64,000 bases of DNA from Luteibacter mycovicinus (GCF_000745235.1 NZ_JQNL01000001.1:4086001-4150000), one strand, 5' to 3'. Positions 52,735 through 63,120 are shown, numbered from the stretch's first letter. The notes: generated from the letters alone by a model not told the origin. Numbers and translations: made by a program.

Positions 52735-53526
52735 ATGGAATCGTTGTCCGCCGCCGGGCGGAAGGAATTCGAGGCGTTTGCCGTGGGTATCGCCGACAAC
52801 GCCCGAGCCTTGTCGCTGCCGCGTTTCCGCCGTCCCGTCGATGTCACCCTGAAAGGCGACATGAGTCCCGTGACGGCCGTGGATCGCGGCGTGGAATCCA
52901 TGCTGCGCGAGCGCATCGAGCAGGCCTGGCCGGGCCATGGCCTGCTGGGTGAGGAGTACGGCGCGACCCGTATCGACGCCGAGTTCGTATGGTCGATCGA
53001 TCCGATCGACGGCACGCGCAGTTTCATTTCCGGCTGGCCGCTGTGGGGCACCTTGCTCGCGTTGCTGCATCACGGTCGTCCCGTGCTCGGCCTGCTGGAC
53101 ATGCCGGCGCTCGACGAGCGCTGGATCGGCCACGTCGGGGTAGGTACATCCATGAACGGACATCCGTGCCGCACGAGCGGGTGTGAGGCGGTGGCGGAGG
53201 CGACGCTGTACACCACGACGCCGGACATGTTCACGCCGGAAGAGTGGGCGAAATTCGACCGTACGAGCCGCGCCGCCTACACCCGTCGCTTCGGTGGCGA
53301 CTGCTACGGCTACGGCATGTTGGCGTCCGGTCATATCGATGCAGTGATTGAAGCGAATCTTATGCCGTACGACTACCTCGCCATCGCACCGGTGGTCGAA
53401 GCGGCGGGCGGTGTGATCACCGACTGGGAGGGGCGCGCGCTGGGCCTCGACAGCGGCGGTCGTGTCGTCGCGGCCGCGACGCCGGCCTTGCACCTGGCCC
53501 TCATCGAATCCCTGCGACAGGACTGA
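52735..53526 (+). CDS. Inositol monophosphatase family phosphatase (HisN-like)
   Basis: A 263-residue Mg-dependent phosphatase. Metal-binding motifs are present: GLLGEEYGATR (Glu-Glu), SIDPIDGTRSFISGWPLWG (DPIDGT box) and the C-terminal YDYLAIAPVVEAAGGVITDW. Members act on inositol phosphates or histidinol phosphate. The HisN-like sequence RSFISGWPLWGTLLAL is seen, but no histidine genes are near; next to a phospholipase C and an importer, hydrolysis of an imported phosphate ester is more likely. ATG 52735 has GGAG eight bases upstream. Confidence 0.9.
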   Translation: MESLSAAGRKEFEAFAVGIADNARALSLPRFRRPVDVTLKGDMSPVTAVDRGVESMLRERIEQAWPGHGLLGEEYGATRIDAEFVWSIDPIDGTRSFISGWPLWGTLLALLHHGRPVLGLLDMPALDERWIGHVGVGTSMNGHPCRTSGCEAVAEATLYTTTPDMFTPEEWAKFDRTSRAAYTRRFGGDCYGYGMLASGHIDAVIEANLMPYDYLAIAPVVEAAGGVITDWEGRALGLDSGGRVVAAATPALHLALIESLRQD

Positions 53527-53532
53527 GTTTCC

Positions 53533-55662
53533 ATGGTTTCACGCGATCGGCGCCGTTTCCTCCAGACCGCGGGTGCGACGGCGGTGGCCTCGCTGGTCGC
53601 GCAGGGTTTTCCCGCCGCTATCGCGAAAGCGCTGGCCATGCCGCCGGACCGTCGCACAGGCAGCATCGCGGACGTCGGACACGTGGTGATCCTCATGCAG
53701 GAAAACCGGTCGTTCGATCACTACTTCGGCAGCCTGCGCGGTGTGCGCGGTTTTGCCGACCCGCGCGTACTCGAACTCGGTAACGGCGATCCGGTATGGA
53801 AACAGCCCGTCGGCGCCGCTCGCACGAAATACTGGAGGTCCCGCGGCATCGGCGACGATGTGGCCTGGGTCTATCCGTTCCACCTCGACACCCGTGCCAG
53901 TGGCGACCATCACGAGGGGACCGATCACGGCTGGAGTACCGGCCACGGCGCGTGGAACCTCGGACACAACGATCGCTGGATCGAGCAGAAACAGGACGTG
54001 CTGACCATGGCGTACCTGCGCCGAGACGATGCCGCGTTTCATTACGCGCTCGCCGACGCGTTCACCGTCTGCGATGCGTACCACGCGTCCGCGCTGGCCG
54101 ATACGGCGGTCAACCGCATCTACCTGTGGAGCGGGACGTGCGATCCCTCGGGGCGGCTGAGCCGCAAGCCGAACGGTCCCGGCACGGAAGAACGCGCGGA
54201 TGCCAATGGCTATACGTGGACGACGTATCCCGAGCGGCTGGAGAAGGCCGGCATCAGCTGGCGCGTTTATCAGGGCGGCACGGGTGAGCCGGGTTCGCCC
54301 ACCGACAATTACACCGACAACTCGCTCGAATTCTTCGCGGCCTATCAGGTGAAGGAAGGGGCGGATCCGAACGGCTCGCTCGTGCGCAATGGTGTTTCGA
54401 CGCACACGTTGCGTGATCTGCGCGCCGACGTCATCCATGGCCGGCTGCCGCAGGTCACCTGGATCGTCGCGCCCTACAAATACAGCGAGCATCCGACGTC
54501 CTCTCCGGCCGACGGTGCGTTCTACATCCGCAGCGTGCTCGATGCGCTGACCGTGAACCCGAAGGTCTGGGCGCGTACCGTGCTGTTCCTCAACTACGAC
54601 GAGAACGACGGTTTCTTCGATCATGTCGTGCCGCCCGCCCCGCCGACCGGGAGCGGTGAGGACGGGCAGGGCGTCGTATCGGACGATCTTGTCGCCTCGC
54701 TCGACGACGAGATCATGGATCTCGACGCGCATCCGAAGATTTCCGCGCCGCTCGTGCCTGGCAGCGATCCACGGGGCAGACAGCCGGTGGGACTCGGCAA
54801 TCGGGTGCCGATGATCGTGGTCTCTCCGTGGACACGTGGCGGCTGGGTATGTTCGGAAACGTTCGACCACACCTCGGTACTGCGCTTTCTCGAGAAGCGC
54901 TTCGGTGTCGAGGAACCGAACATCAGTGCATGGCGCCGTTCCGTATGCGGCGATCTGACCAGCGCGTTCGATTTCACCGGTGTCGCCGACGACCGGGTAC
55001 CCCGGCTCGGTGTGCCATCCGGATCCGACGGCAAGCGGCCCATCGAGGTCCCGCGCGTACAAGCGATGCCGGTGCAGGAGGCGGGCAGCCGTCCTGCGCG
55101 CGCACTGGGCTACGCGTGGTCCGTCGAACACTCCCTGGACGCGGATGGCAGTCGACTCGTCTTCCGCAACACGGGGCGTCTGGGCGCCGCTTTCCTGGTC
55201 TACGACGGGTTGCGGCGGGACGCCCCACCGCGCCGTTACGCGGTGAGTGCGGGCAAGCGCATCGACGATCGCTGGCCTCTGGCGAACGCAGGCGATGCAT
55301 ATGATCGACGTGTGCACGGCCCCCATGGATACCTGGCGCATCTTCGCGGCTTCGCCGGCGATGCGGTCGAGGCCGTTCTCGCCGGTGTGCCTGGCGCGCG
55401 TCGTGTGGAGATCCGGCTCAGCAACGTTGGAACGGCCACGATGCCGGTCCGCGTACGTAACGCGTATGCGACGGAAGCCGCACGCGAGCTGGAACTGGCG
55501 GCGGGCCAGTCGGTGACGTTGTCGTTCGACCTGCAGGCGAGCGCGGGCTGGTACGACATCGACATCGTCTCACCGGCGCAGCCGCGCTACCTGCGACGGT
55601 TCGCTGGCCATCACGAAGACGGTCAGCCGGCGACGAGCGATCCGGGACCGCGGACCGTCTGA
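53533..55662 (+). CDS. Phospholipase C, phosphocholine-specific type, Tat-exported
   Basis: A 709-residue bacterial phospholipase C of the phosphoesterase family. The Tat signal RDRRRFLQTAGATAV is at the very start. Catalytic-region motifs: VVILMQENRSFDHYFGSLRG, TDHGWSTGHGAWN, LNYDENDGFFDHVVPP and SPWTRGGWVCSETFDH. Two C-terminal beta domains (about 510-700) are as in PlcN/PlcH of Pseudomonas. It hydrolyses phospholipids to diacylglycerol and a phosphorylated head group outside the cell. It lies six bases after the phosphatase gene; the pair forms one operon. Confidence 0.95.
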   Translation: MVSRDRRRFLQTAGATAVASLVAQGFPAAIAKALAMPPDRRTGSIADVGHVVILMQENRSFDHYFGSLRGVRGFADPRVLELGNGDPVWKQPVGAARTKYWRSRGIGDDVAWVYPFHLDTRASGDHHEGTDHGWSTGHGAWNLGHNDRWIEQKQDVLTMAYLRRDDAAFHYALADAFTVCDAYHASALADTAVNRIYLWSGTCDPSGRLSRKPNGPGTEERADANGYTWTTYPERLEKAGISWRVYQGGTGEPGSPTDNYTDNSLEFFAAYQVKEGADPNGSLVRNGVSTHTLRDLRADVIHGRLPQVTWIVAPYKYSEHPTSSPADGAFYIRSVLDALTVNPKVWARTVLFLNYDENDGFFDHVVPPAPPTGSGEDGQGVVSDDLVASLDDEIMDLDAHPKISAPLVPGSDPRGRQPVGLGNRVPMIVVSPWTRGGWVCSETFDHTSVLRFLEKRFGVEEPNISAWRRSVCGDLTSAFDFTGVADDRVPRLGVPSGSDGKRPIEVPRVQAMPVQEAGSRPARALGYAWSVEHSLDADGSRLVFRNTGRLGAAFLVYDGLRRDAPPRRYAVSAGKRIDDRWPLANAGDAYDRRVHGPHGYLAHLRGFAGDAVEAVLAGVPGARRVEIRLSNVGTATMPVRVRNAYATEAARELELAAGQSVTLSFDLQASAGWYDIDIVSPAQPRYLRRFAGHHEDGQPATSDPGPRTV

Positions 55663-55734
55663 ACTGTCCGGGCGGCCCCGCCTATCTCCCGGACGGCTAT
55701 ACTCCGTGGTCAGCCCCATCGAAAGCCGTATCCC

Positions 55735-56655
55735 GTGACCAGCGAACTCTCCTCGATCATCGATTTCATCCGCTACGGCGCCAGCCGTTTCTCGGCCGCC
55801 GGCCTGACGTTTGGCCATAGCCACGACAATCCGATCGACGAGGCCACCCATCTGGTGCTGGCCGCGCTGCACCTCCCGCCGGATATCCCGCCGGCTTATG
55901 GCGCAGGCAACCTGATCGCGGAAGAGAAGGCGAAAGTGCTGGCCCTCATCGAACGCCGGGTCACCGAGCGCGTGCCCGTCGCGTATCTGGTCGGCGAAAC
56001 CTGGTTCGCGGGCATGAAGTTCAAGAGCGACCACCGTGCGCTGGTCCCGCGCTCGCCCATCGCCGAGCTGATCGAAGGCCGCTTCACGCCGTGGCTGGAC
56101 GATCGCCACATCGAGCGCGCGCTGGACCTGTGCACCGGCTCGGGCTGCATCGGCATCGCCATGGCCGAGTACAACCCCGACTGGCAGGTCGACCTGATCG
56201 ACGTCAGCGACGACGCGCTGTCGCTGGCCAACGAGAACATCGTCTTCCAGCATGTGGAAGATCGCGTCCGCGCCATCAAGTCCGACCTGTTCGACGGCGT
56301 GAAGGGTGAGGTCTACGACCTCATCGTCTCCAACCCGCCGTACGTCACTCATGCCGAATACGCCGCCATGCCGGCCGAATACAGCCACGAACCCGTCCTC
56401 GGGCTGACATCCGGCGATGATGGACTGGACATCACCCTGCGCATGCTCGATGAGGCCGCGGACCATCTCAGCGAAGACGGCCTGCTGATCGTCGAAGTCG
56501 GCGACAGCGAGCACGCCCTGGCGGCGTTGCTGCCGCGCGTGCCCTTCGTCTGGCTGGAGTTCAAGGTCGGTCAGATGGGCATCTTCGCGCTGGAGCGGCG
56601 CGACCTTATCGAGCACGCCTCGGATATCGCAGCCGCACGCGCGGCAAGAAACTGA
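55735..56655 (+). CDS. prmB: Ribosomal protein L3 N5-glutamine methyltransferase PrmB
   Basis: A 306-residue SAM-dependent methyltransferase that modifies a glutamine of ribosomal protein L3. The N-terminal helical domain ([20 protein letters not shown]) precedes the SAM site [16 protein letters not shown] and the catalytic NPPY box in [16 protein letters not shown]. PrmB rather than PrmC is supported by the [19 protein letters not shown] segment and by its usual position before aroC. Starts with GTG at 55735. Confidence 0.96.
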   Translation: MTSELSSIIDFIRYGASRFSAAGLTFGHSHDNPIDEATHLVLAALHLPPDIPPAYGAGNLIAEEKAKVLALIERRVTERVPVAYLVGETWFAGMKFKSDHRALVPRSPIAELIEGRFTPWLDDRHIERALDLCTGSGCIGIAMAEYNPDWQVDLIDVSDDALSLANENIVFQHVEDRVRAIKSDLFDGVKGEVYDLIVSNPPYVTHAEYAAMPAEYSHEPVLGLTSGDDGLDITLRMLDEAADHLSEDGLLIVEVGDSEHALAALLPRVPFVWLEFKVGQMGIFALERRDLIEHASDIAAARAARN

Positions 56656-56671
56656 ATCCATCGGAAGTACC

Positions 56672-57781
56672 GTGTCCTCCAATACGTTCGGCAAGCTGCT
56701 CTCTGTCACCACCTTCGGCGAAAGCCACGGCCCGGCGATCGGGTGCGTGGTCGACGGGTGTCCCCCGGGTCTGGCACTGGAGGCGTCCGAATTCCGTGCC
56801 GACCTCGAGCGCCGCGCCACCGGGCGCTCGCGGCACACCTCGCAACGCCGCGAGGCGGATGACATCGAGATCCTGTCGGGCGTCTACGAGGGGGTGACCA
56901 CGGGCACCCCGATCGCGCTTCTGATCCGCAATACCGACGCGCGGTCAAAGGATTACGGCAATATCCTCGACACGTTCCGCCCGGGGCATGCCGACTACAC
57001 CTACTGGCAGAAGTACGGCGTGCGCGACCCGCGCGGCGGCGGCCGGTCCTCGGCGCGCGAGACCACCATGCGCGTGGCGGCAGGTGTCATCGCCAAGAAG
57101 TGGCTGGCCCAGCGCTATGGCGTTACCGTTCGCGGCCACGTGTCCCAGATCGGCGAGATGGTGCCGCGTGGTTTCGACGCCGATGCCATCGAGACCAGCC
57201 CGTTCTTCTGGCCCGACGCGGCCCAGATTCCCGAACTCGAGTCCTATATGGACGCCCTGCGCAAGTCGGGCGATTCCGTGGGCGCCAGAGTCACCGCGGT
57301 CGCCGACGGCGTGCCGGCGGGCTGGGGCGAGCCGATCTACGGCAAGCTGGACGGCGAACTCGCCGCCGCCATGATGTCGATCAACGCGGTCAAGGGTGTC
57401 GAGATCGGCGACGGCTTCGCCGCCGTGGCCCAGCGCGGCACGCAGCACCGCGACGAACTCACCGCCGACGGTTTTCTTTCCAATCACGCGGGCGGCATCC
57501 TGGGCGGCATCGCCTCGGGCCAGCCTGTCGTCGTCTCGGTGGCCTTCAAGCCGACCTCCAGCATCCTCATCCCCGGCCGCAGCGTCGACCGGGCAGGGCA
57601 GCCGTCCGAGGTCGTGACCAAGGGCCGCCATGATCCCTGCGTGGGTATCCGCGCCGTGCCCATCGTCGAGGCCATGCTGGCTCTGGTGCTGATGGATCAG
57701 GCGCTGCGCCATCGTGCGCAATGCGGCGATGTGGGCGAGGTGCCCCCGCGGATCCCCGGCGCCGTACAGGACAACGCATGA
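56672..57781 (+). CDS. aroC: Chorismate synthase
   Basis: A 369-residue FMN-dependent enzyme making chorismate from EPSP, the last shared step of aromatic amino acid synthesis. Signature stretches: [60 protein letters not shown] and [21 protein letters not shown] start at 56672 after prmB (16-bp gap). The stop overlaps the next ATG (ATGA), so the dehydrogenase is translationally coupled. Confidence 0.98.
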   Translation: MSSNTFGKLLSVTTFGESHGPAIGCVVDGCPPGLALEASEFRADLERRATGRSRHTSQRREADDIEILSGVYEGVTTGTPIALLIRNTDARSKDYGNILDTFRPGHADYTYWQKYGVRDPRGGGRSSARETTMRVAAGVIAKKWLAQRYGVTVRGHVSQIGEMVPRGFDADAIETSPFFWPDAAQIPELESYMDALRKSGDSVGARVTAVADGVPAGWGEPIYGKLDGELAAAMMSINAVKGVEIGDGFAAVAQRGTQHRDELTADGFLSNHAGGILGGIASGQPVVVSVAFKPTSSILIPGRSVDRAGQPSEVVTKGRHDPCVGIRAVPIVEAMLALVLMDQALRHRAQCGDVGEVPPRIPGAVQDNA

Positions 57782-58776
57782 GCAAGCCAGTCGTCTGGGT
57801 CTCCCGACCCTTCTTTCCCGATATCGTCGACCGCCTGCGCGAGTACTTCGACGTGCGCGCCGAGACCGAAGAACGGCCGTTCTCGCCAGCTGAGCTGGCG
57901 GAACGTCTGGCCGACGCCGACGCCGCGATCGTCGGCCTCGCCGACAAGATCGATGGCAAGGTGCTGCAGGGCGCGCCGAAGCTGCGCTTCGTGGCCAATC
58001 TCGGAGTGGGGTACAACAACCTCGACATCGATGCCCTGACCAGCGCCGGTGTCGGTGCGTCGAACACTCCGGACGTGCTCAACGAGACGGTAGCCGATTA
58101 CGCCTGGGCCCTCATGCTCGCCGCGGCCCGCCGGGTGGGCGAGTCCGAACGCTGGCTGCGTGACGGGCAGTGGCATGGCTCTCGTTTCGAGGGCTGGCTG
58201 GGCGCCGACGTGCACGGCAAGACCATCGGTATCCTCGGCATGGGCCGGATCGGGCAGGCCATCGCGCGCCGTGCCTCCGGTTTCCGCGCGCCGGTGATCT
58301 ACCACAACCGGTCGCGCCTCGAGGCCTCGATCGAGCGCGATTGCGGGGCTCGGTACGTCGACAAGGCCACGCTGCTCGCCCAGTCGGACCATCTGATTCT
58401 GGTGCTGCCGTTCACGCCGGCCAATCGCCATACGATCGGCGAGGCGGAGCTGAAGGCCATGAAGCCGACGGCCACCCTGGTCAATATCGCCCGCGGCGGC
58501 ATCGTCGATGACGCGGCCCTGGCCCGGGCGCTGACCGACGGGACGATCGCCTCGGCCGCCCTGGACGTGTTCGAAGGGGAGCCCCAGGTGCACCCCGACC
58601 TGCTGAAAATCGAAAATATCGTGCTCAGTCCGCACATCGCCAGCGCAAGTCGCGACACACGTCGCGATATGGCGGCGCTGGCTGTGGACAATGTGCTGGC
58701 GGCGTTTGGACATGGTCCCCACGCCGGCCGGCCACCCACGATTCTCAATCCGGGTGTACTGGCCGACGCCAGCTGA
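57778..58776 (+). CDS. D-isomer-specific 2-hydroxyacid dehydrogenase
   Basis: A 332-residue NAD(P)-dependent dehydrogenase of the glyoxylate/hydroxypyruvate reductase group. The nucleotide-binding motif is [19 protein letters not shown]. The catalytic Arg is in [10 protein letters not shown], Glu in [11 protein letters not shown] and His in [15 protein letters not shown]. The ATG at 57778 overlaps the aroC stop. In related genomes the gene sits between aroC and asd. The physiological substrate cannot be read from the sequence. Confidence 0.93.
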   Translation: MSKPVVWVSRPFFPDIVDRLREYFDVRAETEERPFSPAELAERLADADAAIVGLADKIDGKVLQGAPKLRFVANLGVGYNNLDIDALTSAGVGASNTPDVLNETVADYAWALMLAAARRVGESERWLRDGQWHGSRFEGWLGADVHGKTIGILGMGRIGQAIARRASGFRAPVIYHNRSRLEASIERDCGARYVDKATLLAQSDHLILVLPFTPANRHTIGEAELKAMKPTATLVNIARGGIVDDAALARALTDGTIASAALDVFEGEPQVHPDLLKIENIVLSPHIASASRDTRRDMAALAVDNVLAAFGHGPHAGRPPTILNPGVLADAS

Positions 58777-58807
58777 CCTGTTTCCCACGCCCTGACGAAA
58801 GCGACTG

Positions 58808-59836
58808 ATGAGCAAGAAGACGAGTTACAAGGTAGCCATGGTGGGTGCGACCGGCGCGGTCGGCGAAACCCTCCTTTCGATCCTCGCCGAACGGGACTTC
58901 CCGGTCAGCGAACTGGTGCCCCTGGCGAGCGAGCGCTCGGCGGGCGGTACGGTCGATTTCGCTGGAAAACCTTACGTCGTCCAGGATCTCGCCAAATACG
59001 ACTTCGACGGCGTGGATATCGCCTTCTTCTCCGCCGGCGGCTCCGTCAGTCGTGAGCACGCGCCGCGCGCCGCGGCGGCCGGTGCCGTGGTGATCGACAA
59101 CACCTCCGAATTCCGCTACCAGGACGACATTCCCCTGGTGGTGTCCGAGGTCAACCCGCACGCGATCGCCGATTACACGGTGCGCGGCATCATCGCCAAC
59201 CCGAACTGTTCGACCATGGGCATGCTGGTGGCGCTGGCGCCGATCCATCGCGAGGTGGGCATCGAACGCATCAACGTGGCCACCTACCAGTCGGTATCGG
59301 GTGCGGGCCGCAGCGGCCTGGAAGAGCTGGGCAAGCAGACCGCGCAAATGCTCAACTTCCAGGACGTCGAGACGTCCAAGTTTCCCAAGCAGATCGCCTT
59401 CAACGTGATCCCGCACATCGACGACTTCCAGCCCAACGGGTACACCAAGGAAGAAATGAAGATGGTCTGGGAGACCCGGAAGATCCTCGAGGATCCTTCG
59501 ATCCAGGTGAACCCGACGGCGGTGCGCGTGCCGGTGTTCTACGGTCACTCCGAGGCCGTGCACATCGAAACACGCGACAAGATCACGGCCGAGCGCGCCC
59601 GCGAACTGCTGGAGCAGGCGCCGGGCATCGTCGTGCAGGACGAGCGCAAGGCCGGCGGTTATCCGACCCCGGTCGGCGATGTCGCCGGCAAGGATCCCGT
59701 GTTCGTGGGCCGTATCCGTGAAGACATTTCCCATGAACGCGGCCTCGACCTCTGGGTCGTGTCCGACAACATCCGCAAGGGTGCGGCGCTGAATGCCGTG
59801 CAGATCGCGGAGATCCTGATCGAGGACTATCTGTAA
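58808..59836 (+). CDS. asd: Aspartate-semialdehyde dehydrogenase
   Basis: A 342-residue enzyme reducing aspartyl phosphate to the semialdehyde for lysine, methionine, threonine and diaminopimelate synthesis. N-terminal NADP motif VAMVGATGAVGETLL; catalytic Cys134 in IANPNCSTMGM; YQSVSGAGRSGLEEL; C-terminal GKDPVFVGRIREDISHERGL. Length and motifs are those of the short proteobacterial/Gram-positive type. The stop TAA shares a base with the next start. Confidence 0.97.
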   Translation: MSKKTSYKVAMVGATGAVGETLLSILAERDFPVSELVPLASERSAGGTVDFAGKPYVVQDLAKYDFDGVDIAFFSAGGSVSREHAPRAAAAGAVVIDNTSEFRYQDDIPLVVSEVNPHAIADYTVRGIIANPNCSTMGMLVALAPIHREVGIERINVATYQSVSGAGRSGLEELGKQTAQMLNFQDVETSKFPKQIAFNVIPHIDDFQPNGYTKEEMKMVWETRKILEDPSIQVNPTAVRVPVFYGHSEAVHIETRDKITAERARELLEQAPGIVVQDERKAGGYPTPVGDVAGKDPVFVGRIREDISHERGLDLWVVSDNIRKGAALNAVQIAEILIEDYL

Positions 59837-60126
59837 TGAATCATCGCGCCGTCGCCGCTTGCCTGCTCGTTCTGGTATCGCCTTTTGCGATGGCCGGGCA
59901 GCGGGCGACGGCGCCGGCGCGAGCTGAAGATGCGCAGGCCGCCCGGGCCAGACTGGATGCGACGCACCGGGAGGTCACGGCGCAGGATGCCAGTGTGAAG
60001 CAGCTCAAGGCCAGGGTCGATACGCTGGAGTCGAACTCCGACGCGGCGGCGAAAGCCCTGGCCGAACGCGATCGGAAGATCGCCGAGCTGGAAAAGCAAC
60101 TGGCCGCCGAGCAACGGCCGCGTTAA
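59836..60126 (+). CDS. Small exported coiled-coil protein
   Basis: A 96-residue protein with a signal peptide (AVAACLLVLVSPFAMAG) and a long charged helix (DATHREVTAQDASVKQLKAR, KALAERDRKIAELEKQLAAE) that should form a coiled coil in the periplasm. Its ATG overlaps the asd stop (TAATG). Function unknown; the position just before fimV may be significant because FimV also has a coiled-coil region. Confidence 0.75.
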   Translation: MNHRAVAACLLVLVSPFAMAGQRATAPARAEDAQAARARLDATHREVTAQDASVKQLKARVDTLESNSDAAAKALAERDRKIAELEKQLAAEQRPR

Positions 60127-60294
60127 CTGTAAGGGGGGCGTGTACGGGATTCGCGAACGACCGCAACGTTGTCGCGTAACTACCCGTGTTCGCTATTGTT
60201 AGTTGTTGCTGGGGTGCACTAAAGTGGCGCCTTCGCGGTTGATCGCCCGAAAGAGGCGCGCCGCCGGCATGATATTCGTTCGGGGGAAGCAGTA

Positions 60295-62814
60295 ATGAAC
60301 CGCACATTGAAGTTGTCGATCATGCTGGCGCTGGTAACGGGGGGCGGCCACGCCATGGCCCAGAACCTGGGTCCGGTCCAGATGCGCTCCACCATGGAAC
60401 AGCCGTTGGTCGCGGAAATCCCGCTGACCGGCGTGTCGGGTAGTCTCGACAACGTCCATGTCACGCTGGCTTCGCCGGAGGCTTTCTCCCGCGCCGGGCT
60501 CAATCGCGACGGCCTGCCCGTGGCGCTCAGCTTCGCGGTGGCCAGGAATGCCAGCGGCCAGCCGGTGATCCGCGTGACCAGCAGCTCGCCGGTCCGCGAC
60601 ACCTATCTCGATTTCCTCGTCGAGGTCTCCAGCGGTAGCAACAAGGTCGTCCGCGAGGTGACCATGCTGCTCGATCCGCCGGGCACCCCGATTTCGGCGC
60701 CGTCCACGGGTGCACCGAAGCCGACCTCGCGCCCGTCGCGCACCTCGGACGTGCCGTCCCGCTCCTCGTCGGATGAATCGCGTCCGTCGCGCAGCGAAGC
60801 GGCCGCTCCGGCCAGGTCGCCATCGCGCAGCAGCGCGCCGGTTTCCGCCGATGGTAGCTACGGTCCGGTCCAGCGCGGCCAGAGCCTGTCCGCCATCGTG
60901 CGCGCGCACGGCAACGGCGGCGACATGAACCAGATGCTGCTGGCCCTGCACAAGGCCAACCCGGATGCGTTCTACCGCGACAACATCAATGCGCTGAAGA
61001 CGGGCGCCGTGCTGCGCGTGCCGTCGCCCGAAGACGTGCAGGCCCAGTCCGCCGCGTCGGCCCTGGCCGAAGTGCGTCGCCAGAACGAAGAGTGGCGCTC
61101 GGGCTCCACCCGCAAGCCGTCCGTGGTCGCCGATGGCGCCTCGACCGGCGCGGCACAGGACACCGGTAAGGCCGCCGCGCCCGCCAGCGATCGCCTCGCC
61201 ATCGTGCCGTCCAAGGCCGGTGGCGATGCCGCGTCCACCCGCGCGGGCACGAAGGACGGCAAGGGCGATGCCCAGGTCGCCGGCCTCAAGCAGGAGCTGA
61301 CGACCCAGCAGGAAAACGTCGCCTCGCTGAAGCAGCAGGGCGCCGAGCTGAAGTCGCGGATCAGCGATCTCGAAGAGATCAACACCAAGAACGAGCGCCT
61401 GCTGAGTCTCAAGGATTCGGAAATCGCCGAGCTGCAGCGCAAGCTGGCCGACGCGCGCAAGACAGGTGGCCAGCCGGCTGCGGCGGCTTCCGCGCCGACC
61501 CCGGCTCCGACGCCTGCTCCCGCACCGGCACCGGTCGCCGCCACGCCCGCGTCGACCCCGGCCGCTACCGCATCGGCTCCGGCGGTCACGCCGGCACCGG
61601 CCCCGTCCGCCGCCGCCACGGTGGCGACGACGCCGTTGCAGGCACCGGCGGCCGCGCCTCAGGCGCCTGCGCCCGCGCCAGTGGCTGCCGCGAGGCCGCC
61701 GGTCAAAAAGGCGACTCCGGTCGCGCCGGTCCCGGTCGAAGAAGATCCCTGGTACATGCAGCCGTGGGCATGGGGCGGCGGCGCCATCGTCGTCCTCCTG
61801 CTGCTGGTCGCGGCCGTGTTCAGCCGCAAGAAGCCCAGGCCTTCCGCGGCGAGCGCGAGTTCGCTGGCCGATCGCTTCGGCCACGAGCCGAGCTTCGGCG
61901 AATACGGTCATAACGATGCCATCGACCAGGATCAGCGCGAGATCCTCGACGCCCTGGCTGAACACCCGGACGACATCGGCCTGCACCTGGAGCTGGTCAG
62001 CCTCTACTACGGCCGCCGCGACGTCGAGCATTTCGAAGCCGCCGCCGAGGCCATGCACGCGCACGTCGCCGATCCGGAACAGCCGGAATGGCGCGAAGTC
62101 GTGATGATGGGTGAAGACCTGGCCCCGAGCCATCCGTTGTTCGGCGGCACCCCGGTCGACGCGGTGGAGGAGCCGTACGATACGTACACGGCCGCCACGC
62201 CGCACACGGCCGACGAGGCCGCCGCGCTCGAAGAATTCGACCTGGGCAGCTACGTGACGGGTCCGGACGAGGGCGAAATCCCGCCGCGTCCGGCACCGCA
62301 GAAACACAGCGAATACCACTTCAACTTCGACCTCACCCCGGTGCAGCGTGCCGAGGCGGATCGCCGTCCCAACGCACCGGACGTCTTCGATGTCGATGCG
62401 CCGGAATCGCCGTACAGCGAAACCCCGCTGCACGACGAGCCCGTCCACGGCTCGACGTTCGGCGACATCCTGAGCGAAGAAACGAAGACGCACGAGGAAG
62501 AGCGTTCGACGTGGTCGTTCGACGAAGACCATGATCTCGCCTCGCCCAGGCCGTCGGATCCGCCGCGTTTCGACGAGCCGCCGCGCTTCGACGAACCGCC
62601 GGCGTTCCCGGTCTTCCCCGACGAAGAGCCGCTTACCGACCATTCGGCGGACAGCTTCAGCGACGACCCGGTCGACACCAAGCTCGACCTGGCCCGTGCC
62701 TACCTCGACATGGGCGACGCCGAAGGCGCCCGCCTGATGCTCGAGGAAGTCATCGCCGAGGGCTCGCAGATGCAGAAAGACACCGCGAAGCGGATTTTGA
62801 GCGATATCGTCTGA
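60295..62814 (+). CDS. fimV: FimV/HubP-type polar landmark protein
   Basis: An 839-residue inner-membrane protein. The exported N-terminal FimV domain (NLGPVQMRSTMEQPLVAEIP) is followed by a Ser/Pro-rich linker, a LysM-like segment (VQRGQSLSAIVRAHGNGGDM), a coiled coil (about 325-390), a long Ala/Pro linker and one membrane helix (GGGAIVVLLLLVAAVFS, about 494-512). The cytoplasmic part is acidic and ends with the FimV C-terminal TPR-like cap (KLDLARAYLDMGDAEGARLM). It organises type IV pilus and polar machinery. A good GGGGAAG site precedes the ATG. Confidence 0.94.
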   Translation: MNRTLKLSIMLALVTGGGHAMAQNLGPVQMRSTMEQPLVAEIPLTGVSGSLDNVHVTLASPEAFSRAGLNRDGLPVALSFAVARNASGQPVIRVTSSSPVRDTYLDFLVEVSSGSNKVVREVTMLLDPPGTPISAPSTGAPKPTSRPSRTSDVPSRSSSDESRPSRSEAAAPARSPSRSSAPVSADGSYGPVQRGQSLSAIVRAHGNGGDMNQMLLALHKANPDAFYRDNINALKTGAVLRVPSPEDVQAQSAASALAEVRRQNEEWRSGSTRKPSVVADGASTGAAQDTGKAAAPASDRLAIVPSKAGGDAASTRAGTKDGKGDAQVAGLKQELTTQQENVASLKQQGAELKSRISDLEEINTKNERLLSLKDSEIAELQRKLADARKTGGQPAAAASAPTPAPTPAPAPAPVAATPASTPAATASAPAVTPAPAPSAAATVATTPLQAPAAAPQAPAPAPVAAARPPVKKATPVAPVPVEEDPWYMQPWAWGGGAIVVLLLLVAAVFSRKKPRPSAASASSLADRFGHEPSFGEYGHNDAIDQDQREILDALAEHPDDIGLHLELVSLYYGRRDVEHFEAAAEAMHAHVADPEQPEWREVVMMGEDLAPSHPLFGGTPVDAVEEPYDTYTAATPHTADEAAALEEFDLGSYVTGPDEGEIPPRPAPQKHSEYHFNFDLTPVQRAEADRRPNAPDVFDVDAPESPYSETPLHDEPVHGSTFGDILSEETKTHEEERSTWSFDEDHDLASPRPSDPPRFDEPPRFDEPPAFPVFPDEEPLTDHSADSFSDDPVDTKLDLARAYLDMGDAEGARLMLEEVIAEGSQMQKDTAKRILSDIV

Positions 62815-62837
62815 GTCATTCGTAGGCCGTGATACTG

Positions 62838-62866
62838 GAGCCCCGGTTGTGCCGGGGCTCTTTTTT
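62838..62866 (+). terminator. Rho-independent terminator of fimV
   Basis: Stem GAGCCCCGG / CCGGGGCTC (nine perfect pairs), loop TTGTG, followed by six T. It starts 24 bp after the fimV stop codon. Confidence 0.95.
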
Positions 62867-62916
62867 GTGCTCGGCTTCGCCATCGCGTTGGGCGCAAACG
62901 CGTCGAGGCAGGGGCG

Positions 62917-62998
62917 CCGCCGGATGCCATTCTCGTCGCTAAGCCCTCCTTCGGCCTTCGCCTACGTGCGGAAGCGCTCCGAGAACGACACCCGGCGG
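62917..62998 (-). repeat. REP-like hairpin element, copy 1
   Basis: Terminal arms 62917-62935 and 62980-62998 pair at 16 of 19 positions. The inner sequence, read on the minus strand, includes AGGCGAAGGCCG and CTTAGCGAC and is homologous to copy 2 at 63121-63200 in the opposite orientation. Confidence 0.8.
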
Positions 62999-63120
62999 CA
63001 CCCCTCCGAACGATGAGGTTTCGTGCCGCAAAAACGATCGAGGAGCATAGGCGCAGGCCACAAGATCGCCGTGCTCTGTTTTTTGCTTGCCCACAACCAA
63101 CCGTTGCGTTGGGAGGGAGT

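Noticed and set aside
52735..53526. Assignment as histidinol-phosphatase (hisN)
   Set aside because: The sequence is HisN-like, but no histidine biosynthesis genes are near and the operon partner is a phospholipase C, so only the family is claimed.
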